A DNA stretch of 64,000 nucleotides from Cryptomeria japonica (taxonomy: Eukaryota; Streptophyta; Pinopsida; Cupressales; Cupressaceae): NCBI RefSeq assembly GCF_030272615.1, contig NC_081406.1, positions 173,112,861 through 173,176,860 on the forward strand, in the 5' to 3' direction. Below, piece by piece: positions 47,766-59,499 of the stretch (its first letter is position 1; each line of letters opens with the position of its first letter). The position numbers and the translations under genes were made by a program. The notes below the pieces were generated by a model. It was not told the origin of the DNA. It ran no database searches and worked only from the letters and a program-made list of their open reading frames with translations.

Positions 47766-48901
47766 TGAGAGAGAGAGAGAGAGAGACTTGAGATGTAAAG
47801 AGGGAAAGAGAGAGGGAGAGAGGGAGAGAGGGAAAGAGAGGGAGAGGAAAAAAGATGGAGGAAGGGAGGGGTTGATGGAAAGAGGGGATTATATTAGGGA
47901 GATAGGGGGAAGGGATGAAAAAAGAGGGAGAGATCAAAGGGAGAGAGAGATTAAGTGAAAGAGGGAGGGAGGGGTTGTGGAAAAGAGAGAAACCAAGTGA
48001 GAGAGATGGAGGGAGGGAGGTAGGGGTTGATGAAAAAGGGGGAGATCTGATAGAGAGAGGGGGGCAGGAAAGAACGCAAGGGAGATGGAAGAGATAGGAT
48101 TGGGGAGGGATAAAGAGAGAGGGGGGCAGGGAGAGAGAGAAAGAGAGGGTGACAGAGAGAGGGAGAGGGAAGAAACAGGATGAGGGAGGGACAAAGAGAG
48201 GGGGGAGGGAAACAGTGGGAGGGAGAGGGGAGATATAGGATGGTGGAGGGAGAGAGAGTGGGGGGGAAGGAAACAATGGGAGGGAGAGAGGAATAGGGAA
48301 GAGATAGGATGGGGGAGGGAGATAGAGCAAGAGAGGGTGAGAGGGAGAGAGACTTGAGAGAGAAAGAGAAAGGGAGAGAGACTTGAGAGAAAGAGAGACT
48401 AGAAGGGAGAGTGGGAGAGAGAGATATGGAGAAAGAGAAAGAGAGGGAGAGCAAAGAGATAGGATGGGGGAGGGAGAGAGAGCGAGAGAGGGTGAGAGAG
48501 AGGGAGAGGGAAAAGATAGGATGTGGGAGGGAGAAAGGGAGAGGGAGGAGGGAAACAATGGGAAGGAGAGAGGGAGAGGGAAGAGATAGGATGGGGGAGG
48601 GAGAGAGAGTGAGATAGGGTGAGAGACAAAGGGAGAGGGAAGAGATAGGATGGGGGAGGGAGAAAGAGAGAGGGAGGAGGGAAACAATGGGAGGGAGAGA
48701 GGGAGAGGGAAGAGATAGGATGGGGGAGGGAGAGAGAGAAAGAGAGGGTGTGAGAGAGAGAGGGAGAGGTAAGAGATAGGATGGAGGAGGGAGAAATGGA
48801 GAGGGGGGAGGGAAACAATGGGAGGGAGAGAGGGAGAGGGAAGAGATAGGATGGGGGAGGGAGAGAGTGAGAGAGGGAGAGGGAGAAGCAAGAGATAGGA
48901 T

Positions 48902-48949
<48 letters not shown>

Positions 48950-49256
48950 ATAATGGGAGAAACACTTGAGAGAGAGAGAGAGAGATAGAGACAAAGACAA
49001 AGACAAAGAGAGGGAAATATGGAAAGAGGGAGAGATAGAAATAGAGTGCAACATGGAGAACGAGAGAGAGAGAGAGGGGGATGGGGAGGGAAAGAATGGG
49101 ATAGAGACACTTAAGAGAGGGGGAGAGAGAGAGAGATAAGGAGTGGGGGGATATAGAGAGACCTACGAGGTGGATGGAGGGATTGTGTGAGAGAGAGACC
49201 TAAGAGGTAGATGGAGGGAAGGTGAGAGAGATACCTAAGAGGTGGAGGGAGGGATG

Positions 49257-49318
<62 letters not shown>

Positions 49319-50088
49319 GGGATGGAAGGATATTACAAGAGACTAGAGAGAGAGTGGTGAAGAGAGGGAGAGAGGGAGAAAGTGATATAATGAGAAAGGG
49401 AGAGAGAGGGGGGAAGAGGGAGAGAATGGGAGAGAGATAAAATTGAGAGAGGAGGGGAGTGAGATAGAGGGATAGAGGCTGAGAGGGAGAGACTTAAGAG
49501 ATAAATAATGGGAGAGAGAGAGGGGGGGAGGGGAGAGAATGGAAGAGAGATACACTTGAGAGAGGAGGAGAGTGAGATAGAGAGATATAGGTAGAGAGGG
49601 AGAGAGACTTAAGAGGGAAATAATGGGAGAGAAAGAGAGGAAAAGAGAGTTAGAGAGAGAGATAGAGAGAGAGGGAGAGAAGGAATGAGATGAAGAGAGG
49701 GAAAAAGAGTTAGAGGGAAAGAGAGAGAAAGAATGGGAGAGAGACACCTAAGAGAGGAGAAGAGAGATATAGATAGATAAAGGTTGAGAGTGAGAGACTT
49801 GATAGAGAGGAGAGAGACTTGAGAGAAAGAGAAAGGTAGCAAGAGGGAGAGAAAGAGAAAGAGAGATAGAAGGAAAGAAAGACTTGCGAGAAGAAGAGAA
49901 AGGGAGGCAGAGGGAGAGGAAGAGAAAGGGAGGGGGAGGAAGAGGGAGAGAAGGGGAGAGAGTGAGAGATAAAGATACTTGAGAGGGAGAGAAAGAGAGA
50001 GCCCAAGTGAAAGAGGGAAAGAGAGGGATAGATGAAAGAGAGAGAGGTAGGGGTTAAGGAAGAGAGGGGGAATGCAAGGAAGAGACCA
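45445..50088. repeat. 4.6-kb purine/pyrimidine-asymmetric core of element 2
   Basis: Blocks alternate: pyrimidine-rich 45,445-45,665, purine-rich 45,695-46,390, pyrimidine-rich 46,390-46,600, then purine-rich 46,600-50,088. Embedded are (GA)n runs (about 47,010-47,070 and 48,905-48,945), a GT run (49,257-49,276) and a minisatellite. Frames of up to 752 codons across it are Ser/Leu/Pro translations of the repeat, not genes. Confidence 0.95.
48085..48905. repeat. Minisatellite of AGATAGGATGGGGGAGG units
   Basis: About twelve copies of AGATAGGATGGGGGAGG or close variants at 60-150 bp spacing, many followed by GGGAAACAATGGGAGG. A higher-order repeat inside the GA-rich core. Confidence 0.8.
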
Positions 50089-50217
50089 GAGAGATAATGC
50101 TAATACAAGCATGCTGATTATTGAAATTTGACTAAGTCAAAAAATTATATGAATACTCAAAAAACTAGAATCTACATTATAACTCCTAGAAATCTGGAAC
50201 CACTCTCAAACATCCTG

Positions 50218-50350
<133 letters not shown>

Positions 50351-51399
50351 CTTAAAGTATAAGAAAGAAAAAATACAAATAGAAATGTAACTTATACTTT
50401 GTGCTTCCTAGCATGAAAAATTGCTATGAAATTCATTTGGCGTGTGCCTTATTTGGCATGGTGCACACCAAATGCATTTTTGAATTTTTTCATTTGTCAC
50501 GCGCCAAATGTGGTGCCTTGGTAAACACCAAGACAAAGGCTTGGATTTTCCTTGGGCATCCAATCCAAAGGCTTGGACGCCCTTCTCAGGCCTGAGACAT
50601 GTTTTCCATCAAGTATTGAAAATTTTCTTACTTTTTTGTCTATGCTCTCCGTCAAGTTTGCACACTTTTCAATGAAATAAAAAAAATACTGCACAATCGT
50701 CAAGCTCTCTCTTAGCTATCCAACCATATAATTCTTTTTAAATTTTGATAATGTGAAGGTCTTCATTCATAATTTCTTTTGTTAGTGTGTCCTTTTTTTG
50801 TCAAAAACCAACATGTCGTATTTCGGCCATAGATTTTTACTCGTTTTTCCAATTTTGAAAAAAAATACATTTTCAAAAACTAGACTCTATTCTACACAAT
50901 TAAAAATAAAATAAAAAATGTTTTTTGATTAGTTTTCACAAATGTTTAGGGGGAGAAGACTCAAATTTCATTAAAAAAATAGTGTCCACTTTGAAAATTG
51001 GTAAAAAATAATATATTCATTAAAAAATTAGCCGAAAAATCTGGCATAAACTACATGGTGTTAGCTAATTTCTCAGCAGAGTGATTTTTAAAATTTCAAT
51101 TTTTTTTTTGACATTTTAGGGGGAGCACACTAGGTGCTATGTTATTTTTTTCTAAAAAAACAGCACCACTTTGTTTGCTCCTCCTTTTTGAAACCCTTAA
51201 TCTCTACCATTTAAAAAAAAAATCAGTAGTTTAGAAAGTAGACTGAGAGCACTACAACTCTTGTTCTTACTGCATCCTCATATTTTGAGTGTAACTATCT
51301 TCATTTTCTTGTCAAAGTTCAGTCTTTGCTGATTTTAGGGAAAAAAATGGCATCTTAAGACCCTTTTTTGGTCCCCGGTCTTTGTGCACTTACCTCATG

Positions 51400-52284
51400 A
51401 TTACTATTAATATCCACTTTGTTGGGTTGTGAAGGTGGATCCTCATCATCCAAGGCTTCATCTTTGCTGAATATATATCAAGAGATAGGTCATGAAAAAA
51501 ATACATAACATCATATTGCCTACAAATATGTTGATGATCAAGATAAGCTATAGGAGAATAAGGAGGATATAGAGAGATTAATGTACCAACATGTTTACCT
51601 GTGCCCCCTTGCTCTAAAGCATATTTATGTTAAGAAGAGAGTTCAATGTTGTCTCTCCATTAGAGAGATTATTGATAGGAGTATTGATTCTTTCCTCATT
51701 AACAAAAGATACATTGAGAGAGGTACAAAACACATCAATGCTTCATCTCTAGAGGGAAGGTTATTGAAATGAAAAGTAGGTATGGTATCACTAAGAAAGT
51801 TAGGCACAACATCATCCTCTTGCACCAAATGATCTTCATAGGTGCGACCAATTGTGAGAGAAGGTAAATGATGATTACAGATGAAAGGGAAACATGAACT
51901 ATCATCATATGCACAAAAAGAAACATTATAGAGATCTTGAATTAAATTTGAAAAATTAAATTAGCAAAGCAAGATAACAACTCCATTTATCAAATCTATG
52001 TATGATATGAAATAACCAAAGCAATGCAATAAAATTGTGAAAAAGGCAGAAATTGGTAATACATCCTGCTAATTATTACATTCTTGCATGAAATTACATT
52101 TCTATAAATTTATTAGAAACCACTGAAAAAAGTGAAACAAAATTGTCTCATTAGTATTACCATACGAAGCTGGTCTTTCCCTAAACTAGAAATCTTACTC
52201 CATGCTCTCGAAACGTGACTACGAATCAAATAAAATTGTTTTGAGTTACAAACGATGTCTGTTTAAAAGCACAGACAGACTTGT
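51400..52284. other. Stretch between element 2 and the HIPP gene
   Basis: The minus strand at 51,640-51,930 has a broken frame (HLVQEDDVVPNFLSDT, FHFNNLPSRDEALMCF) that looks like decayed retroelement polyprotein sequence, unassigned. From about 51,960 the DNA is the AT-rich 3' flank of the HIPP gene, with AATAAA on the minus strand at 52,109-52,114. Confidence 0.35.
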
Positions 52285-52845
52285 TCAACAAATAACGCAA
52301 GTATTAGGATACTCTTCCCTCACAACAGTGTATTCATATGGTCTGTAATAGTAGCCAATGGGCACATACACAACATTTGGAGATTCTGCTTTGTTTTCCT
52401 TCTTTGCATTGCCTTGAGGTTTCTTCTCCTCTTTCTTTTCACCCCCCTTTTTATCCTCTTTCGCAGGACCCACGCTCAGCAAATCTGCAAAGCCAAGTTT
52501 CCTGAGTTTACAGATCAAATGGACGGGATCCACGTCCCCTATCACAGTCATCTTCTTTTCCTTCATGTCCACAGCCACAGAATCCACCCCTGCAATTCAA
52601 ATATCCATTAATCAGATTTCACAGCAGAATAAAGATTTAATCTCAAGGTTTGAAAGCAAATTGGAAGAGTTATCATATCATGGACACCTGCAACCTGCTT
52701 GAGGGCCTTTTTCTTGCTGCTCTCGTTTTCAATGGCCACTTTTAGCACTATTTTCTGTAGAACACAACCGTCAGCTAGGCGCTCGCTTAAAAAACGACTC
52801 TCTGGGAATGCACAGAGAAAAGGGTAGGAAAAATGTTACCTTCAT
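52285..52845 (-). CDS. Heavy-metal-associated isoprenylated plant protein (HIPP), three exons, 125 residues
   Basis: Exons on the minus strand: 52,840-52,845 (Met-Lys only), 52,688-52,754 and 52,285-52,589. All introns follow GT-AG and the joined frame is open for 126 codons including stop. The protein starts [20 protein letters not shown], an HMA ferredoxin-like fold. It continues [20 protein letters not shown] and [20 protein letters not shown], then a Lys/Glu-rich linker, a Tyr-rich [11 protein letters not shown] segment and the end CVIC, a CaaX prenylation box. The Cys-x-x-Cys metal pair is absent (NESS in its place), as in a known subgroup of HIPPs, so metal binding is doubtful. Helix 1 to strand 2 is about three residues shorter than usual. 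HIPPs are membrane-associated or nuclear plant proteins linked to metal handling and stress; a precise role cannot be read from the sequence. A TTATTAA box lies about 110 bases upstream. It appears intact, but the six-base first exon needs transcript proof. Confidence 0.85.
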
Positions 52846-52953
52846 CGAGAATTCCAAGACGTTTAAGGGATGAGAATCACTCTTTAGCAGAATGGAAAGA
52901 ATTGAACAAGGAATGCTATGCACACAAATTAAGTTGCAGGGAATGGGAGGGCC

Positions 52954-52960
52954 TTAATAA
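52954..52960 (-). promoter_or_regulatory. TATA-like box of the HIPP gene
   Basis: TTATTAA on the minus strand about 110 bases upstream of the start codon. The pseudogene copy at 56.6 kb has TTTATAAG at the same relative place (56,755-56,762) within a conserved CCTCTCGCCTC context, which supports a promoter element. The change from TATAA to TATTAA may weaken it. Confidence 0.45.
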
Positions 52961-53394
52961 AGAGGCGAGAGGAGAGAATGGAAGGTTTGTGGTAAAGAGA
53001 TTCCCCGTACATGTAAGCTTCTTCGCTCAACTTTTGTGGTAGATTATCGCTGGACTTGGCAGTCATGGCAACTGGCAATGAAACTCACTCTGCTCAACTG
53101 GCAATAATGGAGTTGGAAATAAATTTTTGAGAATGATGTCATGCGAACTAGCTAATTATGGAGCTTGCTGATGTAAGCGAAGCCGGCGTACATTACACGT
53201 TTCTTATCTTTTTTTTTTTTTGTGAGACGGAAGGACTTTTTTGAACTCATTGCCACTTTTGCAGCTTCCAATATTTTATTGTGTCCCATACTTTTGTCTT
53301 GTAGAATACCACGTATCTCACATTTCTCTCTTTACACACCTTAATCTAACTTTATCGAATTAATAAAAATGGATGTAAGATATAATTTAGCTGT

Positions 53395-53645
53395 ATTTGA
53401 ATTTGATTGTGTATATTTTTTTGGTATCAATGTTTTAGATCACATTTTGTGATCCATCATGAAAATGTTAGAGAGTGCAAGGAGATGTAGAATTGTTAGT
53501 TGAGAGTACCACATCTCCTTGTAAAATTGTAAAGATGATCATACTTGAATATAATAATAATTCTACATCTCCTTGCACTCTCTAACATCCTAACGATGCA
53601 TCATGAAGTGTGATCCGAAAAGTTAATGCAAAAAAATTATGCATA
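53395..53645. mobile_element. Foldback MITE, copy 1
   Basis: Ends pair as an inverted repeat (GATTGTGTATATTTTTTTGG with the reverse complement of the right end), and the inner words GTTAGAGAGTGCAAGGAGATG and the reverse complement of CATCTCCTTGCACTCTCTAAC pair perfectly. No coding capacity. The ends and the GATCCATCATG word agree with the element at 62.26 kb. It sits about 550 bp upstream of the HIPP start. Confidence 0.65.
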
Positions 53646-56058
53646 AATGATACACTAATGGATTGGGAAAATCTGATAAATTTAATGGATATAAGGTGTT
53701 TAAAAATATTAAACTTAGAAGTAAAGAAAATAAAAATGTTCTATTAAGGAAGAGTACATACATAATTTTATTTGCACATTTTTTTCTTAGTCATTGTAGA
53801 TAATATAGATATGCAAAATCTTCATTAAAGAGTTCTATTAACATTTTTATTTGCATTCGTCACTACTCTCTCAACACAAGCATTTATTGTTTTAAAGGAG
53901 GATGTCACATGGAAGGGACCACTGCCACACATTAAAAAACACAAGAATGTTGTATAGAACATCACAACACCAAAACAAACAAAACTGCACATGCTTCTAT
54001 CATTGTGCAATTTAATGCAAAAAACAAAGTTCTCAAAACTTGATTCTAATAATCTTAAAAAGATATTAGATGTTTATTTAAAGATTAAACTTAAAAGTAA
54101 AACGAATAAGAATGTTGCATTAAGGAGGAGCACGAGCAAAATTTTATTTGCAGGTATTTTTTTTAGTCATTATAGATAATATAGATATGCAAATCTTCAT
54201 TAGAGTTCTATTAGCATTTTATTTGTATGCATCACTAATCTCTCAAACAAGTATTTATAGTTTTAAAGGATGTTGTCACATGGAAGGGATCATTGCCACA
54301 CATTAAAAAACACAAGAATGTTGGATAGAACATCAATGTACCAAAACAAACAAAACTACACATGTTGTCATTATGCAATTTATTGCAAAAACAAAGTTCT
54401 CAAAACTTGATTCAAATAATCTAAAAACCAAAAGGTGAAAGGCATTGAATTGTTAGGTCTTCTTCAATGACCCATTTCAAATTATCAATGCCCCACATGT
54501 AATAAAAATAGATAACTAATAAATCCTTTGTAATATACTATAATGTTGTTACATTAATCAACTCCTTAATACACCATGCATTAAACTTGATTAGAGAGAG
54601 CTAGTAGCACACTCAAAAGATTGCCGAAATTATTACAATCTGTCATGAACACATCTAGTCATAGATAAATCCTTGCATAATTGTGTCTTCTTATGCCTTC
54701 CATAATATCTTCACATCCCATACAAAACATTATGTGTGATGTCATTTGATGCCCTAGACTACAAATTTGACTATTTCTATGCATATATGAATCCAAAGAT
54801 CAACCAACAACCATATTTTACATCATTTAGCTCCTTCATGATGGTGTGGGGACAACTAAAATGCAATTCACAATTTACAATCAGCTCATTTTTCATCGTC
54901 AATACCATTTATAAGAAATGAATAATACTTGCAAAAGGAGGATATAACATTCTTTGATCGTGCAAGAATAATTAACTTTCAAATCTGCAAAGGAGTCATT
55001 TTCCTTGCAATCACATTTTACACCCATGCTCATTGCATCATCAACTATATGTACTTGTACAAGAATCCAAGCCTTTGAGGTATTCACCTGTACTTGTTCG
55101 TGATCTAGGCATCTCCTCCTCTAGTCACTTCCATGTAAGAGCATTGGATGTTTGTTAATGTATGGAAGGAGTTAAGTTTTGACTTTTGTTCAAATGGAAA
55201 ACTTATGAGGCATGACCACTATTTGTATTTGTAAAGTTTATGTCTAAGTCTATAGAATGATTACATGACAGACTTACAAGCTTGGGATACACCTTAGTAG
55301 TTTGCACTTGAGGAAGCCAAGTCCGCATAATGACTGACATAGGAACATAAGATCAAAAACAAGGACACAAATTGAGAGCTACAGGGACAAATAACATGTC
55401 CAAGAGATAAAATATTTTCAAGATCTGGATGTTATGGTGTTCTCTGCAGCATGTAAAAGGGGTGGACAATTGTGTCATGCAATTGCATTGTGTGGGGTCT
55501 AGGGAACTAAGTGACAGACAACTATTTACAAACTTTAGAAGAGGTGTGAAGTTGCAAGTGAGGTCCATGGCCTACCAAAGGTAAGACTTATGAAATTTAG
55601 GGATTAAGGAGAAACTTACAATTTATAAGAAGTATAAAGTGCAAAGGGAGAGGGTAAGTCCATGGGAAATAGATATAGTTGGGCCATCACTATATAGACA
55701 CATTATAGTTTGCAATATGTAAAATATAAAGTACAATTTCACTCTACAACCCAACCTCAAATGTATTGTGTACCCACGAGAATGGAAGATAAGTATGCAA
55801 CTACACACATGTATAGAGGTCCACCAAATAAGTATTAGTAGGGGTATGGGGTGCAAATGAAAATTTTCATTCAAGCATCATGAAAACTACAAAATCCAAT
55901 TACACTTTACAACCAAAGCTTAATTGATATTTTGTGTGTGATATTTAGGGAATGGGGATAAAATTATAGATAGGGGCATAATTTTTTAAGTACAACCAAT
56001 AATAAGAGGTGAAACACAAAATGCACTTTGAAATTTATAATAAAGATATAAATTATTA
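53645..56058. repeat. Old duplicated segment, copy B, with an internal tandem copy
   Basis: Collinear with 19,719-21,690. In addition a block of about 270 bp (TAGATAATATAGATATGCAAA to AAAGTTCTCAAAACTTGATT) is present twice in tandem: 53,790-54,060 and 54,165-54,425. No gene recognised. Confidence 0.7.
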
Positions 56059-56493
56059 AACATAAATTTATTGCTCCATGGGGATGCATCCCTCCCAAAA
56101 AACCGTCCCTCCCGGAATGTTTCCGATACTTAGGGACTTCCCCCCCAAACACCACCACCTCTACTACCTTCGTCAAGTGAATCACTATATGGCACATAAC
56201 ATTAGATGCTGATTGCAACCTTTAACTTTGTGAAAACTTGTTTGCCTTTCATAGACACTCACAGAAATGTTATATTGCAGATTTTGCTTTGAGGATTTCA
56301 ATTCATTTCAATTTGTATATAAGTGTCAGCCCCCAACTACCGTTCGGCAGCTATCTCCCCGCGGTCCCCTCAATTTAGACCCTTGGTTTCCTCATCCTTG
56401 AAATTTGTCTGCTCATCCCGTTAGAAAACTCCGTAGAACTATGCATAAACGTAGTGCCAAAAACCATGAGTTACTTGAGCATAACTAGCATAC
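56059..56493. other. Stretch without recognisable feature
   Basis: No gene or repeat supported. The sequence differs from the matching interval in copy A. Confidence 0.4.
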
Positions 56494-56762
56494 CTTCAAC
56501 ATCTGGAACCCGCTGTAAGGGCCTTTTTCTTCCTGCTGTAATCCTCGATGGCCAATTTTATCACTATTATCTGCACAATTGAACTATCAGCTAGCTGATC
56601 ACGATTTCCAATGAAAATGTAGAGAAAAGAATAGAAAGAATTTTACCGTCATCGAAAATTACAAGACGTTTAAGCCATGAGAATCTTTAACATAATGCAA
56701 AGAATTTAACATGAATGTGATGCACACAAATGGGGTTGCAGGGGAAAGGAGGGGCTTATAAA
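56494..56762 (-). pseudogene. HIPP pseudogene, exons 1 and 2 with promoter
   Basis: TTTATAAG (56,755-56,762), a start codon followed by ACG (56,647-56,652) and a GT donor match the promoter and exon 1 of the intact gene. Exon 2 (56,494-56,570) encodes IIVIKLAIEDYSRKKKAL. After a one-base insertion it continues in another frame as RVPDVEG and a GTATGC donor. Exon 3 is missing. The insertion puts a stop in frame. It is a dead duplicate. Confidence 0.7.
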
Positions 56763-56879
56763 GAGGCGAGAGGAGAGAATGCTCAACAAATGGAAATGTC
56801 GTAAAGAAACTCTTTAATTTTAGTGTGTGTCAGTATCTGCCATTGGCTCAGTCGAAGACAAGTAGGTTTAAACTGGACA

Positions 56880-57230
56880 AATTTCCATAAACAGTGCCTC
56901 TGTCGACGTGTTTTCCTTACACGTTGATGTACAGAACAATTGTATTACTCGAGCATCTTGCGGACTTGGCAGGCCGTGGCAACTGGCACTGACGCTCCCT
57001 GTGCCCAACATTTATAGCTGGAAGCACATGTTATACGAACTCAGATTTAAGGGCATACTTTACAGTTTACACGTTTCTTATCTGCTTTAAGGGCGTACGT
57101 TAATACGTGTGAAGCAACAGAATACGAACTCATATTTAAACACTTACTTTTTGAACCATGCCAGTTTGGCACCTTCCAATATTTTTTCTTCGACATGAGT
57201 GTGCCACGCTTTTTGTCTGTGGAGAAGATC
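56880..57230 (-). pseudogene. Second HIPP exon relic with upstream DNA
   Basis: The minus strand near 56,885-56,960 encodes IVLYIN and, one base out of phase, CKENTSTEAL. It is nearly the same as the relic at 22.4 kb. The following DNA to 57,230 (TTTGGCACCTTCCAATATTTT on the plus strand) is shared with 22,570-22,605. Neither relic has exon 3. Confidence 0.55.
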
Positions 57231-58327
57231 ATGTTTGTCCTTCAAATTTAAAATGTCATTTTTCAATGTAGACATTTCTACTCCCTTTCATAAATTTAAG
57301 CCCAAATGCCATTAAGCAAGTAATGTTTCTGTGCAACCTATGTTTCTATAGAAGGTGATAGCTTTAGATTGGTGTTTTTTTTAAGGATAGGTAAGAGCAT
57401 TAGTTATCATTCATGTTTCAATTATCGTTCATTTCAAGTACATTTGACCTTTCAATTTTTTTATATATTTTAGCCAATTAAATTATGATAAAAGAACCAA
57501 GAAAAATTTAAATTTATACTAATACATGTTCACAACTGGATGTGTATTTGTCCACTAAAAGTAAAGAGTTACTACTGGTACAAGTCAAATTATAATACAT
57601 GTCAAGTTGCACAAAATTACCACCTTTTACATTAAAAAAGAAACATAAATGTTTACAATTACCACCACATGCAAGTGGCCCAAAACTTCAAATATTTTAT
57701 ATTTACAAATACATATGCACAGTTATAGGTGCCTAACATGGTACAATATCAAACCCATATCAACTTTATGGACTATTAGTTGCACAATACCCCACACTTC
57801 CTCTCACATCTTTATGCTTTGACTCCAACCACTATTGGTACCTGCACATACAACAACTGGTGTAAGGCTCCCAAATAAACATCAAAAAATATTACATTAA
57901 AAAAAAGGACCGAAAGCATTCAAGCCATCGTAGAAATCAGACTTAAATGAGAGTTGCAATATGAAACGATTGATTCTTTCTCACACATATTCAAAATTCA
58001 AAATCAACAACCTCAAATGAATGCATTGATTTTTCACATTCGAATTATTTTATAAGAGGGAATTCCTAGCATTCATTTCTATTATAAGTTCTCCATCTCG
58101 CTGAATATTCTCTAAAAAATTCAGAGACCTCTGCATCTGCATATTCCTGATTGAAGGGTACTAATTTAGGTTGGCACACCTTTGCTTCAATGCCATCTCA
58201 TACTAATAATATTCATGTTTTCATAAATTAACTATTTTCTATCTTTAAAATATGTAGAGGCATTTAAATTAGACACTGTATAATAGAGTTGGAAAAAATG
58301 GAAGGATTCAAATTTAGAGATAGTAGC
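57231..58327. other. AT-rich stretch without recognisable gene
   Basis: The first 130 bp resemble 22,620-22,760. The rest shows no coding region or repeat that I can support. Confidence 0.4.
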
Positions 58328-58510
58328 AATATCTATTTTTAAATCATATTGGAGTTATATATTTCTTTGCCACATTTTATCATACCTGGTATGCTTTCAA
58401 AACAAATACAACACACACACACACACACAATATCTATTTTTAAATCATATTGGAGTTATATATTTCTTTGCCACATTTTATCATACCTGGTATGCTTTCA
58501 AAACAAATAC

Positions 58511-58566
<56 letters not shown>
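58328..58566. repeat. Tandem duplication of 101 bp with (AC)n tails
   Basis: The unit from AATATCTATTTTTAAATC to AACAAATACAACACAC is present at 58,328 and 58,429. The first ends in about 20 bp and the second in about 56 bp of (AC)n. A (GT)n run follows at 58,664-58,687. Confidence 0.9.
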
Positions 58567-58567
<1 letters not shown>

Positions 58568-58689
58568 TTGTATATATATTTATTTATATCTATGTGTATA
58601 CGCATTTTATCATTCTTGTTATATTTTTAAAATAAATAGATGACACACAAACACAAATATGTGTTTGTGTGTGTGTGTGTGTGTGTGGG

Positions 58690-59053
58690 ATTAAGAAGTG
58701 TTTAGTTAATTTCATATTTACAATTTATAGGAAGCACAAAAGTGTGGGTTGGATTGCAATATTCTTTAGGTTAGGTAGTGTCATCTCTAACCATGTTTTC
58801 TCTTATAAAATGTACTCAATTATGATAATCTTAACAAGATTGGGCCTCATTTCCTCCTAGGTTATGGTTTCCATTGCTTTCTCCTAAGACTATCATCTTG
58901 CACAAAGGAAGAAGTATTTCATGTTGTATCAAATTATGTAGCTTTTGAGTCAAACTCGTGGTCTATATTTCATGAGTAGTAGTTTATATGAATCCATCTC
59001 TCATAAGAATTAATTGTCTACTTAGTACTCATTGTATCTTGGTGATACTCATA
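58690..59053. other. AT-rich stretch, spacer before the 5S-like units
   Basis: No gene. The last 150 bp resemble the spacer between the two 5S-like units (TTTTGAGTCAAACTC, TTTCATG words), so they may be part of the same old array. Confidence 0.4.
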
Positions 59054-59140
59054 GGGATGAAGGATTGGAACTTTCTAGGAGGTCACCCATCATAGTACTA
59101 CTCCAACTGAAGCATGCTTAATCATGAATTTTCTCCCAAG
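59054..59140 (-). pseudogene. 5S rRNA-like pseudogene, unit 1
   Basis: The minus strand carries AAGCATGCTT, GAGTAGTACTATGATGGGTG and ACCTCCTAGAAAGTTCC in 5S order. These match the internal control region (A and C boxes) and the 3' half of plant 5S rRNA. The 5' third is hardly recognisable. Too diverged to be functional. Confidence 0.7.
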
Positions 59141-59403
59141 ACTAGGCCCACATAGCTTACTACCCCATTTGTGAAACTTTTAGTAAGTGTTTTGCCTTAA
59201 CCATTTATTTATGAAATTTTATTCAGCTTATCTAATGACAAGTAAGAGATATTTTTTATATTGTGTAAAATTATGATGTTTTACAAAGATGAACAACCAT
59301 ATTATTTTTGAGTTAAATTCATTGACACAAATTTCATGCAAATCATCTGTTATCAACATGAATGGTACATGAATTAGTCATTGCATCTAGGTGATGCTCA
59401 TAT

Positions 59404-59490
59404 GTGTGAAGCATCAAGACTTCTTGAGAGATCATCCATCCCATACTACTTTGACTCAAACATGCTTAACCATGGAGTTTTCCCCCAAAT
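59404..59490 (-). pseudogene. 5S rRNA-like pseudogene, unit 2
   Basis: The same region as unit 1, 348 bp further on: on the minus strand CCATGGTTAAGCATGTTTGAG, then AGTAGTATGGGATGGATGATC and TCAAGAAGTCTTGATGC. The two units also share spacer words (AAATTATGATGTTTTA), as in a tandem 5S rDNA array. Strongly diverged. Confidence 0.65.
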
Positions 59491-59499
59491 TCAAGGCTA

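Noticed and set aside
46706-49110. Long minus-strand reading frames of 308, 367 and 752 codons, rich in Ser, Leu and Pro
   Set aside because: They are translations of GA/CT simple repeats in several frames at once, with no domain, no codon bias and no start context. Not genes.
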